NCBI GenBank assembly: GCA_963729815.1
Contig: CAVSPU010000004.1
Coordinates: forward strand, 1,116,001-1,180,000
DNA: 64,000 nucleotides
Direction of reading: 5' to 3'
From: DAHUXN01 sp963729815
GTDB lineage: Bacteria; Acidobacteriota; Terriglobia; Acidiferrales; UBA7541
The stretch's first letter is position 1, and each line of letters opens with the position of its first letter. The notes under the pieces are model-generated. The model made no database searches and had not been told where the DNA came from. It saw only the letters and a program-made list of their open reading frames with translations. Shown here in pieces: positions 35,263 to 44,337 of the stretch. Both the position numbers and the translations under genes were made by a program.

Positions 35263-36747
35263 ATGGTGGCGAATGAATTGAACATCGTGATTCTCGCCGC
35301 GGGCAAAGGCACGCGGCTGAAATCCGACCTGGCCAAGGTACTCCATCGTGCCGGCGGGCGGACTCTGATCGAGCATGTCGTGCGCGCCTGCCAACCGCTT
35401 GCGTCGAACGTGCTCGTCGTCGTCGGCCATCAAGGCGAAGACGTTCGCAGTGCCGTTGCGCCGCTGGGCGCATCCACCGTTTTCCAGCGGCCGCAAAACG
35501 GCACCGGCCATGCCATGCTCATCGCGCGCCAGGCGCTGGGACCGAAAGCAGCCATTGCCGTGGTTCTTCCGGGCGACGCGCCTCTGATCCGCACATCGAC
35601 ATTGCAGGCGCTCGTTGACGCGCACCGAACCGGCCGCGCCGCGGCCACGATCCTCACGGCCCAGCTCGAGGATCCGCGCGGCTATGGCCGCGTGGTGCGA
35701 AATCCGGACGGCACGGTCGTTGCGATCGTCGAGGACAAAGCCGCCAGCGAAAGCGAATGCGAAATCCGCGAAATTAATTCCAGCATCTATTGCTTTACGC
35801 TCGAAAAGCTTTGGCCGTGTCTCGCCGAATTGCGCCCGGAAAACGCCCATCGCGAGCTGTATCTCACGGATACGATCGCCATGCTCAATCAAAAAGGCGA
35901 GCGCGTCCTGGCAATCGAAGCCGATGATCCCAAGGAAGTCCTCGGCTGCAACACGCGCGCGGAGCTGGCGGATATCGATCGCACGTTTCGCGCTCGCAAA
36001 ACGGCCGAGTTGATGAATTCAGGCGTCACGATTTATCTCCCGGAAACCGTGCTCGTCGATGTCGAAGTCGAAGTTGGCCGCGACACGGTGATCGAGCCCG
36101 CCGTGCAACTGCTCGGCAAGACGCGTATCGCCTCCGGAGTCACGATTCAGACCGGCACCGTGATCCTCGATTCCGATGTCGACGAAAACGCCGTGATTCG
36201 CCAGCACTGCGTCATTCATCAAGGCCGAATCGGGCCCCGCGCGATCGTCGGGCCGTTCGCGCATCTTCGCGAAGGCGCGGAATTGCGTCCCGGCGCGCGC
36301 GTTGGCAATTTCGTCGAAGTGAAGAAGAGCGTTCTCGGCGAGGGCGTCAAGGCGATGCACCTCACATATTTGGGCGACGCAACCATCGGCCGCGACACGA
36401 ACATCGGCGCGGGCACGATCACCTGCAACTACGACGGCGTGAAAAAAAATCCCACGCGCATCGGCGAGCGCGTCTTTGTCGGCAGCGACACGGCGCTCGT
36501 TGCTCCGATCACCGTGGGCGACGGCGCGTACATCGCCGCTGGCTCGACCGTCACGGAGAATATTCCCGCGGATGCGCTGGCCATCGCTCGCGGACGCCAG
36601 GTTAATAAGCCGGGCTGGGCCGCCGAACGCCGCGCAAAAACGGCCAATACGAAATCCGACGCCGTGAAAAATTCGCGGCAACGCGCCGAGACAGCCAAAT
36701 CAGCGCACCGTTCACGCGGCAAGTCATCCCCACGCGGGAAAAAATAA
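35263..36747 (+). CDS. glmU: Bifunctional UDP-N-acetylglucosamine pyrophosphorylase / glucosamine-1-phosphate N-acetyltransferase
   Basis: 494 residues. The nucleotidyltransferase half begins 'NIVILAAGKGTRLKSDLAKVLH' (residues 7-27, G-x-G-T-R with the downstream Lys). The C-terminal half (~260-455) is a left-handed beta-helix of hexapeptide repeats ('AIVGPFAHLREGAELRPGARVG', 'GDATIGRDTNIGAGTITCNYDG'). A 35-residue lysine/arginine-rich tail ends the protein. The enzyme makes UDP-GlcNAc for peptidoglycan and lipid A. ATG 35263 is preferred over upstream ATGs (35200, 35215) because homologs begin just before 'NIVILAAG'. It is 113 nt after lpxC. Confidence 0.95.
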   Translation: MVANELNIVILAAGKGTRLKSDLAKVLHRAGGRTLIEHVVRACQPLASNVLVVVGHQGEDVRSAVAPLGASTVFQRPQNGTGHAMLIARQALGPKAAIAVVLPGDAPLIRTSTLQALVDAHRTGRAAATILTAQLEDPRGYGRVVRNPDGTVVAIVEDKAASESECEIREINSSIYCFTLEKLWPCLAELRPENAHRELYLTDTIAMLNQKGERVLAIEADDPKEVLGCNTRAELADIDRTFRARKTAELMNSGVTIYLPETVLVDVEVEVGRDTVIEPAVQLLGKTRIASGVTIQTGTVILDSDVDENAVIRQHCVIHQGRIGPRAIVGPFAHLREGAELRPGARVGNFVEVKKSVLGEGVKAMHLTYLGDATIGRDTNIGAGTITCNYDGVKKNPTRIGERVFVGSDTALVAPITVGDGAYIAAGSTVTENIPADALAIARGRQVNKPGWAAERRAKTANTKSDAVKNSRQRAETAKSAHRSRGKSSPRGKK

Positions 36748-36821
36748 TCCCATTGCCTGCGGCTGGCAAGCCGGGTCGCCGATTGCCTCTCATTTCCGGC
36801 CTCAGCCCCGCCTGCTCGATG

Positions 36822-36830
36822 TGCTAGAAT
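36822..36830 (+). promoter_or_regulatory. Extended -10 element (TGCTAGAAT) upstream of purQ
   Basis: TGC followed by TAGAAT lies 21 nt before the purQ ATG. A start ~7 nt downstream would give a very short leader with the GGGAG ribosome-binding site. No convincing -35 box. Confidence 0.5.
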
Positions 36831-36851
36831 TGGTCTGGGAGATTCCACACG

Positions 36852-37598
36852 ATGAAATTCGGTGTCGTAGTGTTTCCCGGCTCGAATTGCGACGAAGACG
36901 CGCACCACGCGGTTGGCGCCGTGCTCGGCCAGCCCGTTGAGTTACTCTGGCATCGTTCCGAGCAAATTTCCGGCTGCGACGCGATCATTCTTCCCGGAGG
37001 CTTTGCCTTCGGCGACTATCTTCGCACCGGCGCGATCGCGCGTTTTTCGCCCGTGATGCACGCCGTCGAGCGTTTCGCGCGCCGTGGCGGCCTCGTCGCC
37101 GGGTTCTGCAACGGATTTCAAATCCTCCTCGAAGCGGGCTTGCTTCCCGGCGCGATGCTCCGCAATCGCGATTTGCGCTATATCTGCCGCCATGTTTACA
37201 TTCGCGTCGAAAATACCAATTCGCCTTTCACATGCGCCGCGCGCCAGGGCCAGGTGCTGAAAATTCCCATCGCTCACGGAGAAGGAAATTATTTCTGCGA
37301 TGCGGAGACACTGGCGGAACTCGAGCGCAACGGACAAATCCTTTTCCGTTACACCACGGAAGACGGGCGGCTGGATGACGCGGCGAATCCAAACGGCTCG
37401 CTTTCCGCAATCGCGGGCATCTGCAATCGCGAGCGCAACGTCATGGGCATGATGCCGCATCCCGAGCGCGCGGTCGAAGCGCCGCTCGGCTCGCAGGACG
37501 GTCTCGTCATTTTCCGCTCCATGATCAGCTCGATGCCCAGCAGTCTTGCGCATTCCGCCAAAAGCGGCGCCGAGGTCAAGGCCTCGGCGCCGGCATAG
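36852..37598 (+). CDS. purQ: Phosphoribosylformylglycinamidine synthase, glutaminase subunit
   Basis: 248 residues of class I glutamine amidotransferase. The nucleophile is C86 ('AGFCNGFQIL'), with H203 and E205 ('MMPHPERAVE') completing the triad; 'GVVVFPGSNCDEDA' begins the domain. It supplies ammonia to PurL in step four of purine synthesis. It is the first gene of a plus-strand run holding most of the remaining pur genes. The small PurL here needs PurS as a third partner, and PurS is not seen in this window. GGGAG lies upstream of ATG 36852. Confidence 0.94.
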   Translation: MKFGVVVFPGSNCDEDAHHAVGAVLGQPVELLWHRSEQISGCDAIILPGGFAFGDYLRTGAIARFSPVMHAVERFARRGGLVAGFCNGFQILLEAGLLPGAMLRNRDLRYICRHVYIRVENTNSPFTCAARQGQVLKIPIAHGEGNYFCDAETLAELERNGQILFRYTTEDGRLDDAANPNGSLSAIAGICNRERNVMGMMPHPERAVEAPLGSQDGLVIFRSMISSMPSSLAHSAKSGAEVKASAPA

Positions 37599-37626
37599 CG
37601 CGGTGCATTCCTTTGGGAGGACTTTC

Positions 37627-39048
37627 GTGCGACGCCTGATTTCTCTCTGCTCCATTCTTCTCTCGCTGGCTCTGATTGCGCTGACTCGGCCGGCGCAAGC
37701 GCAGTCCGCTGCCTCTGCATCGCCAGACTGGCCAGCGCTTCAGCGCGAAGCCGTCGAGAAGCTTTCGGCTTACGTTCGCGTGAACACGACGAATCCTCCC
37801 GGAAATGAAATTCGCGCCGCGGAGTGGTACGCGAAAATCTTCAAAGCCGAAGGCATACCCTACGAAATCGCCGAATCCGCGCCGGGCCGCGGCAATATCG
37901 TTGCGCGTCTGAAAGGAAGCGGCACGGAACCTGCGCTCATCCTGGTCAACCACATGGACGTTGTGCCGGTCAGCCGCAGCCATTGGAACGTGGATCCGTT
38001 CGCGGGGCTCATCCGCGACGGTTATCTTTGGGGCCGCGGCTCCATCGACATGAAGTCGCTCGGCGTCGTTGAACTGCTCACGTTTCTCGAGCTGAACCGG
38101 CTGCATGTGCCGCTGCGCCGCGATGTGATTTTCCTGGGCACCGCCGACGAAGAAGCGGGCGGAGTCTTTGGCGCGGGATGGGTGGTAAAGAATCGTCCGA
38201 AATGGATCGCGGGTGCAGGCTTCATGCTTACAGAAGGAGCCGGCTCGCTCGCCGACGCTTCGGGAAAGCCAGTCTATTTTGGCGTCGGCCCAACGGAAAA
38301 AACCCCCGCGTGGCTGCGCCTGATCGCCACGGGCCGCTCAGGTCACGCCTCGGTTCCGATTCCTGACTCCGCACCGAATCATCTGATCGCCGCGCTCGAT
38401 CGGCTCCGCCAGTATCGTCCTCCGCTTGAGTTGACGCCGCCGGTTGAGGCCATGCTGCGCAGCCACGCGCCTTACGAGCCCGAACCATGGCGCGGCCGCC
38501 TTTCAAATCCGAAGGAGTTTCTGGCCCAGCCCGGCGCTTACGATTTGCTCGCCACGCGCCCGGAAATTCTTGCGCGGCTCACGAACACCATTTCCATCAC
38601 GAGCCTCCAGGGCTCGAATAAGACCAACATCATTCCCTCCGAAGCCGCCGCCGAACTCGATTGCCGCCTTTTGCCCGGCTGGACAATTGATCGCTGGGTC
38701 GCGCAGATTCGCGGCATCATCAACGACCCTTCGATTCGCGTCGAAGTGATTCTGAATTTTCCGCCTGCCGTTTCGTCCACGGATACGCCCCTATTCGCCT
38801 CCATCGAAAAAGCGGTTCATGAGCTCGATCCCGGCGCGGGCGTGGTCCAAACGGTCGACGCCGGTTTTACCGACTCCCACTATTTCCGCGACAAAGGCAT
38901 CGTGAGTTACGGTTTCGAGCCTTTCGCGCTCAAGCTGGAAGATGACGAGCGCGTTCACGGCGACAACGAACGCATCCCGGTGAAAAATTACACGGACGGC
39001 GTTCATCTTCTCTGGAATGTTGTTTACGATTTCTCGCGGCAGAAATAA
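37627..39048 (+). CDS. Secreted M20 family metallopeptidase
   Basis: 473 residues with a signal peptide (MRRLISLCSILLSLALIALT, cleavage near AQA). The co-catalytic zinc site is visible: H109 in 'LVNHMDVVP', D141 bridging in 'GRGSIDMKS', and E175-E176 in 'GTADEEAGG', with a dimerisation lid domain ~250-390. Family members are carboxypeptidases or dipeptidases (CPG2, PepV-like). It sits between purQ and purL with only 28 nt and 9 nt gaps, an odd place for a secreted peptidase. GTG 37627 is supported by GGGAGG 6 nt upstream. Confidence 0.88.
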   Translation: MRRLISLCSILLSLALIALTRPAQAQSAASASPDWPALQREAVEKLSAYVRVNTTNPPGNEIRAAEWYAKIFKAEGIPYEIAESAPGRGNIVARLKGSGTEPALILVNHMDVVPVSRSHWNVDPFAGLIRDGYLWGRGSIDMKSLGVVELLTFLELNRLHVPLRRDVIFLGTADEEAGGVFGAGWVVKNRPKWIAGAGFMLTEGAGSLADASGKPVYFGVGPTEKTPAWLRLIATGRSGHASVPIPDSAPNHLIAALDRLRQYRPPLELTPPVEAMLRSHAPYEPEPWRGRLSNPKEFLAQPGAYDLLATRPEILARLTNTISITSLQGSNKTNIIPSEAAAELDCRLLPGWTIDRWVAQIRGIINDPSIRVEVILNFPPAVSSTDTPLFASIEKAVHELDPGAGVVQTVDAGFTDSHYFRDKGIVSYGFEPFALKLEDDERVHGDNERIPVKNYTDGVHLLWNVVYDFSRQK

Positions 39049-39057
39049 AGTCACCGA

Positions 39058-41361
39058 ATGATTGAGACCGAGACAAAAATCACCGCTGAAGTCGCCGCCG
39101 AGCACGGCCTGACCGCCGGCGAGTTCGAACGCGTGCAGAAAATCCTGGGCCGCGACCCTTCGCTGACCGAGATGGGAATTTTCAGCGTGATGTGGAGCGA
39201 GCACTGCTCCTACAAATCGAGCAAAGTCCACCTGAAGCGCCTGCCGACCACGGGCTCGCGCGTCATACAGGGACCGGGCGAAAACGCCGGCGTCGTGGAC
39301 ATCGGCAGCGGCCTCTGCGCTGTTTTCAAAATCGAATCGCATAATCATCCGAGTTTCGTCGAGCCATTTCAGGGAGCGGCGACCGGCGTGGGCGGCATCT
39401 TGCGCGACATTTTCACCATGGGCGCGCGGCCCATCGCGGTGCTCGATTCGCTGCGCTTCGGCCCGCTTGTTGCGGGTCCGGGCGTCACGCCGGAGGAAGC
39501 TGCGCGCAATCGGCGGATCTTCGATGGCGTGGTCAGCGGGATCGGGTCATACGGGAATTGCTTCGGCGTGCCGACGGTCGGCGGCGAAGTGCAGTTCGAG
39601 GCCTGCTATTCGAGCAATCCTCTGGTCAACGCGCTTGCACTCGGCATCGCCCTGCGCGACGAGCTTTTTTTCGCGCGCGCGCGCGGCGCCGGAAATCCGG
39701 TGATTTATGTCGGCGCGAAAACGGGGCGCGACGGCATCCACGGCGCATCGCTTTTGGCTTCCGCTGAATTCAGCGAAGAATCGCGGCAGAAGCGTCCCAA
39801 CGTGCAGGTCGGCGATCCCTTCATGGAAAAGCTGCTGCTCGAAGCATGCCTCGAAGTGATGCGCACCGGGGCGGTCGTCGCCATTCAAGACATGGGCGCC
39901 GCCGGGCTGACGAGTTCATCCTGCGAGATGGCTTCGCGCGGCTCGATGGGCATCGAGATCGAACTCGCGCGCGTGCCCCAGCGCGAATCGGGCATGACGC
40001 CCTACGAAATCATGCTCAGCGAATCGCAGGAGCGCATGTTGCTGGTGGCGCAGCGCGGGCGCGAATCCGAAGTCTTCGAGGTTTTCAGCAAGTGGGGACT
40101 CGACGCCGTTGAAATCGGCCGCGTCACGGAAGATGGCAAACTGCGCGTGCTCGAAAATGGCCGCATCGCCGCCGAAATTCCCGCGCACGCCATTGCCGAA
40201 GAAGGCCCGGTCTATCAGCGCCCGATCGCTCCATTCCACGCGCCGGAATCATCCGCGCCTTTGATTGAATTTGCGCCGGCGAGCACGGACTTGAACGAAA
40301 ATTTCCGCAAGCTGCTTGCCTCGCCCGCGATTGCCTCGAAGCGCTGGATCATCGATCAGTACGACCACATGGTGCGCACGAACACGCGCGTTGTCCCCGG
40401 CGCTGGCGATGCCGCAGTCCTTCGCCTCAAGGAATCGAAGTGCGGGCTCGCTCTGGCCACGGACGGCAATGGCCGCTGGTGCCAGCTATCGCCGCGAATT
40501 GGCGCGATGCACGCGGTTGCCGAGGCCGCGCGCAACGTTGCTTGCAGCGGCGCGCGTCCCGTCGCCGCGACCAATTGCCTCAACTTTGGCAATCCCGAAA
40601 AACCCGAAATCATGAGCCAGTTCAGCGAATCGATCGACGGCATCGCGGAAGCCTGCCGCGCGCTCGATGTGCCCATCACCGGCGGGAACGTCAGCTTCTA
40701 CAATGAAACGCTGGGCCGCGGAATTTATCCCACGCCCGTACTCGGCGTGCTCGGCATACTCGATGACGCGGATTGGGCCTTGGGCATGGGTTTCCGGCAC
40801 GAGGGCGATGCCGTCATTTTGCTGCAAGCCAGCGCGTCGACTCCAAAATCGGAAAGCATTCCTGCCGAAGACGCGCGCCGCGAATTCTCATCCTCGGAAT
40901 ACGCGAAGGCAGTCCACGGAGTTGTCGCAGGCGCGCCGCCGGCGATTGATCTCACCGCGGAAAAGAATCTGATCGATTGCCTTGTCTCTCTTGCGTCGCA
41001 GCGCGCCATCGAATCGGCGCACGACGTCAGCGACGGCGGCGTGGCCGTCACTCTCGCCGAGGCTTGTTTCGCGAGCGCCGATAATTTGTCGGCCGACGTT
41101 TCTCTCGAAACCGCCCAGCTTCCTGAATTCGCGCTCTTTCGCGAATCCGGCGCGCGCGCTGTTGTCTCTGCGAAACCGGACTCGCTTGCCCGCGTCGTGC
41201 GGATTGCGGCACAATACAAGATGCAGGCGCAGTCAATCGGCAAAGTCACTCGCGGAGAGTTTTGCATCAAATTGAATGGCCAGCCGCGAGTCCTGGGCGC
41301 GATGGACGCGCTTCGCCAAGTCTGGGCTGGCGCTCTCGAGCACGCGCTCCGTGGAAACTGA
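39058..41361 (+). CDS. purL: Phosphoribosylformylglycinamidine synthase, synthetase subunit (small PurL)
   Basis: 767 residues, the length of the small PurL that works with PurQ and PurS, not the ~1300-residue proteobacterial enzyme. 'MWSEHCSYKSSK' near the N-terminus and 'FKIESHNHPSFVEPFQGAATG' are the ATP/FGAR sites; 'QDMGAAGLTSSSCEMASRG' and 'ATNCLNFGNPEKPE' are repeated AIRS-fold motifs. It converts FGAR to FGAM with glutamine-derived ammonia. It lies 9 nt after the M20 peptidase gene and 10 nt before purF. No ribosome-binding site stands out, suggesting coupling with the upstream gene. Confidence 0.95.
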   Translation: MIETETKITAEVAAEHGLTAGEFERVQKILGRDPSLTEMGIFSVMWSEHCSYKSSKVHLKRLPTTGSRVIQGPGENAGVVDIGSGLCAVFKIESHNHPSFVEPFQGAATGVGGILRDIFTMGARPIAVLDSLRFGPLVAGPGVTPEEAARNRRIFDGVVSGIGSYGNCFGVPTVGGEVQFEACYSSNPLVNALALGIALRDELFFARARGAGNPVIYVGAKTGRDGIHGASLLASAEFSEESRQKRPNVQVGDPFMEKLLLEACLEVMRTGAVVAIQDMGAAGLTSSSCEMASRGSMGIEIELARVPQRESGMTPYEIMLSESQERMLLVAQRGRESEVFEVFSKWGLDAVEIGRVTEDGKLRVLENGRIAAEIPAHAIAEEGPVYQRPIAPFHAPESSAPLIEFAPASTDLNENFRKLLASPAIASKRWIIDQYDHMVRTNTRVVPGAGDAAVLRLKESKCGLALATDGNGRWCQLSPRIGAMHAVAEAARNVACSGARPVAATNCLNFGNPEKPEIMSQFSESIDGIAEACRALDVPITGGNVSFYNETLGRGIYPTPVLGVLGILDDADWALGMGFRHEGDAVILLQASASTPKSESIPAEDARREFSSSEYAKAVHGVVAGAPPAIDLTAEKNLIDCLVSLASQRAIESAHDVSDGGVAVTLAEACFASADNLSADVSLETAQLPEFALFRESGARAVVSAKPDSLARVVRIAAQYKMQAQSIGKVTRGEFCIKLNGQPRVLGAMDALRQVWAGALEHALRGN

Positions 41362-41371
41362 AAAATAGCGA

Positions 41372-42793
41372 ATGAACCCTTTTCCCCAAATCGGCGATCT
41401 TTCCGACGATCACTTCCACGACGAGTGCGGAGTCTTCGGCATTTTCGGCCACGAAGAGGCCGCGAAGCTAGGGTATCTGGGCCTCTACGCGCTGCAGCAT
41501 CGCGGCCAGGAATCCGCCGGGATTGCTGCTTCCGACGGCGTTCAGTTGCGCGTCGAAAAGGCCATGGGCCTGGTTCAGGATGTTTTCAAGCCGGAAGTGC
41601 TCGCGCGTCTGCCCGGCGCCGCAGCGATTGGCCACACACGTTACTCCACCGCCGGCGACACCACTCTGATGAACGCGCAGCCGCTCGCGAGCGATTGCAA
41701 CAAAGGCAAGCTCGCGCTCGCGCACAATGGCAACCTGACCAATGCGCTCGAGCTGCGCCGCACTCTCGAGCACAAAGGCTCGATTTTCCAGACCACCAGC
41801 GACACGGAAGTGATTCTTCATCTGATCGCGCGCAGCAAGGTTGGCAACCTGTCCGGCGCGATCGCCGACGCGCTGGGCCAGGTCGAAGGCGCCTATTCGC
41901 TCTTGATTTTGACCCGCGATGAGATTTTCGCCGTGCGCGATCCGCGCGGCTTTCGTCCGCTGGCGCTCGGCCGCCTGCGCGACGCCTGGGCCGTCGCTTC
42001 GGAGACTTGCGCGTTTGATTTGATCGACGCCGAATATGTGCGCGAGGTCGAACCGGGCGAGCTGCTGCGAATTTCAAAGAGCGGACTCGAGTCCATCCGC
42101 TTTGCGCCGGAAAAGCTGCACCAGCATTGCATTTTCGAGCATGTTTATTTCGCGCGCCCCGACAGTCTCGTTTTCGGCCGGCCCGTGAATCCCACGCGCG
42201 AACAACTGGGCCGTTTGCTCGCCCGTGAGCATCCGGCCATCGCGGACATGGTCGTGCCCGTGCCCGATTCGGGCGTGCCCGCCGCGATTGGTTACGCGGC
42301 CGAGTCCGGCATTCCGTTTCGCATGGGCTTGATTCGCAATCATTACATCGGGCGCACGTTCATCGAACCCGAGCAGGCCATTCGCGATTTTGGCGTGCGC
42401 CTGAAGCTGAATCCCGTGCGCCGGCTGCTTGAGGGCCAGCGCGTGGTGCTCATCGACGATTCCATCGTGCGCGGAACCACCAGCCGGAAAATCGTCCGCA
42501 TGATGCGCGAAGCCGGCGTCGCTGAAGTTCACATGCGCATCAGTTGCCCGCCCACGGTTTCGCCGTGCCATTACGGCATCGATACCCCCACGCGCAACGA
42601 ACTGATCGGCTCGCACAATTCCATCGAACAGATTCGCGAATTCATCGGCGCCGATTCGCTCGGCTATCTTTCGCTTCCGAGCCTGCGCGCTGCTGTCGAG
42701 GACACCGAAGGCAAATTCTGCACCTCCTGCTACACGGGAGTCTATCCGACCGAGTCCATCCAATTGGAAGTGGAGGCGCACCGTGGCTGCTGA
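41372..42793 (+). CDS. purF: Amidophosphoribosyltransferase
   Basis: 473 residues with an N-terminal propeptide ending before Cys19 ('DECGVFGIFG'), the glutaminase nucleophile after processing. The PRPP site is 'VVLIDDSIVRGTTS'. Cysteines in 'SETCAFD', 'RISCPPTVSPCHYGID' and 'KFCTSCYTGVYP' match the [4Fe-4S] ligands of the Bacillus-type enzyme, so a regulatory/oxygen-labile cluster is likely. It makes phosphoribosylamine, the first committed step of purine synthesis, and is usually feedback-inhibited by nucleotides. Its 3' end overlaps the signal peptidase gene by 11 nt. Confidence 0.95.
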   Translation: MNPFPQIGDLSDDHFHDECGVFGIFGHEEAAKLGYLGLYALQHRGQESAGIAASDGVQLRVEKAMGLVQDVFKPEVLARLPGAAAIGHTRYSTAGDTTLMNAQPLASDCNKGKLALAHNGNLTNALELRRTLEHKGSIFQTTSDTEVILHLIARSKVGNLSGAIADALGQVEGAYSLLILTRDEIFAVRDPRGFRPLALGRLRDAWAVASETCAFDLIDAEYVREVEPGELLRISKSGLESIRFAPEKLHQHCIFEHVYFARPDSLVFGRPVNPTREQLGRLLAREHPAIADMVVPVPDSGVPAAIGYAAESGIPFRMGLIRNHYIGRTFIEPEQAIRDFGVRLKLNPVRRLLEGQRVVLIDDSIVRGTTSRKIVRMMREAGVAEVHMRISCPPTVSPCHYGIDTPTRNELIGSHNSIEQIREFIGADSLGYLSLPSLRAAVEDTEGKFCTSCYTGVYPTESIQLEVEAHRGC

Positions 42794-43571
42794 CAGAAAG
42801 GCGCACGAAAAAGAGACGGCGCAGCAATCCGCGCAAACGGCGCTCCACAAAGTGCTCCGCGAGGTTCTTTCCTGGGTGTGGCTGCTTCTGGCTCTGTTCG
42901 TCGTTGAGGGCGCCGTGGCGCAGAGCCGGTTGATCCCCAGCGGCTCGATGGAAAATACGATCCTGGTCGGCGACCATATCGTGGTCAGCCCGTTCGGCTA
43001 TTCACTTTGCATTCCTTACACGGAATTGCATGTGCCCTTGTGGCGCGACCCCAAGCGCCAGCAAATCATCATTCTCGAATCTCCCGTCAATGGCTCGGAA
43101 GATTTGATCAAGCGCGTCATCGGCATCCCCGGGGATCGCATCCAGATCGATCACGGCTTTGTTTATGTGAATGGAATGAAACTGAACGAGCCCTACGTCT
43201 TGCGCGATCCCTCCGACAGCGACGGCTCTCTGGAAAATTTCCCGCCCGCCGAAAATCCGCTGTACGAGCCGGGGCTCACGCCGCGCTGGGCTTCCACGCT
43301 GCGCAGCCATGTGGTCGACGGCAAGCTTGTCGTGCCGCCCGGCGACTACTTCGTGATGGGCGACAATCGCGGCGATTCCTACGACAGCCGCTACTGGGGA
43401 TTCGTGCCGCGAAAAAATATTATTGCCGAGCCGTTGTTTATCTTTATGTCCATCAATGCCTCGGAAGATGCGTGGCAGCCGGGCCATATCGGCGAACGCA
43501 TCGGCGCCTACTTGAATATTTTCGTGCATCCCAGCGAGGTTCGCTGGGGACGCTTGTTCCACCCACTGTAG
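42783..43571 (+). CDS. lepB: Signal peptidase I (first of two tandem paralogs)
   Basis: 262 residues, S26 family. One membrane helix at ~28-46 is followed by the catalytic serine S55 ('IPSGSMENT') and lysine K110 ('EDLIKRVIGIPGD'); 'DYFVMGDNRGDSYDSRYWG' is the box E signature. The enzyme cleaves Sec and Tat signal peptides on the outer face of the inner membrane. GTG 42783 starts inside the end of purF, an 11-nt overlap, so translation may be coupled. It has about 20 more residues than the downstream paralog, mainly a Ser/Asp/Pro loop near 125-165. Confidence 0.92.
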   Translation: MAADRKAHEKETAQQSAQTALHKVLREVLSWVWLLLALFVVEGAVAQSRLIPSGSMENTILVGDHIVVSPFGYSLCIPYTELHVPLWRDPKRQQIIILESPVNGSEDLIKRVIGIPGDRIQIDHGFVYVNGMKLNEPYVLRDPSDSDGSLENFPPAENPLYEPGLTPRWASTLRSHVVDGKLVVPPGDYFVMGDNRGDSYDSRYWGFVPRKNIIAEPLFIFMSINASEDAWQPGHIGERIGAYLNIFVHPSEVRWGRLFHPL

Positions 43572-43585
43572 ATCCGGAGGTGTAA

Positions 43586-44305
43586 TTGGGAGCGGATAAA
43601 TCGAAACGCGGGAAGGCCAAGCCCCAGGCGAATCCTCCCCGGCAGGCCACTGGCGACAAAGTTCGTCGCGAGCTTCTTTCCTGGTTTTGGGTGATTCTGG
43701 CATTTTTATTCATCGAGGCATTTGTGATTCAAGCGCGCGTGATCCCGAGCGCCTCCATGGAAAATACGATCCTGATCGGCGATCATCTCATCGTCAGCCT
43801 TTTTGGCTACGACGCGGGAATTCCTTTCACCGAGCATCACGTCGCGCTGTGGCGCAAGCCGAAACGCCGGCAGATCATCGTTTTCGAAGCGCCCCCGCAG
43901 GCCGCGGCCAACGAGGATTTCATCAAGCGCGTCATCGGACTTCCGGGCGATACGGTCGAAGTGCGGCGAGGCGTTGTCTATGTCAACGGCCAGAAACTGA
44001 ATGAGCCGTATCTGAACCCGCTTCCAGATCCGGATGCGCCCGCGGAAAACGTGGGACCCTTCCATGTTTCCGCCGACGCATACTTCGTGATGGGCGACAA
44101 TCGCGACGATTCGAACGACAGCCGTTTCTGGGGCGATGTGCCGCGCGCTAATATCATTGGCACGCCGCTGTTCATTTACATGTCCATCAGGGCTCCCGAA
44201 GAAGTCTGGGAGCCCGGCCACATCGGCGAGCGGCTCGGCACGTATTTGCGCATTTTCATCCATCCGGGCGAAATGCGCTGGAGGCGGTTGTTCCATACAT
44301 TTTGA
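43586..44305 (+). CDS. lepB: Signal peptidase I (second tandem paralog)
   Basis: 239 residues, similar to the upstream gene over its whole length. The helix spans ~30-50, with S57 ('IPSASMENT') and K114 ('EDFIKRVIGLPGD') as catalytic pair; 'AYFVMGDNRDDSNDSRFWG' is box E. Both copies keep all active residues, so both are probably active; they may differ in substrate or regulation. TTG 43586 is the start because GGAGGT lies 5 nt upstream and no nearer ATG exists. It is 14 nt after the first paralog and 32 nt before purM. Confidence 0.9.
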   Translation: MGADKSKRGKAKPQANPPRQATGDKVRRELLSWFWVILAFLFIEAFVIQARVIPSASMENTILIGDHLIVSLFGYDAGIPFTEHHVALWRKPKRRQIIVFEAPPQAAANEDFIKRVIGLPGDTVEVRRGVVYVNGQKLNEPYLNPLPDPDAPAENVGPFHVSADAYFVMGDNRDDSNDSRFWGDVPRANIIGTPLFIYMSIRAPEEVWEPGHIGERLGTYLRIFIHPGEMRWRRLFHTF

Positions 44306-44337
44306 AGTGATCTTCTGCAGGAAGCAGGGCGATTTCC

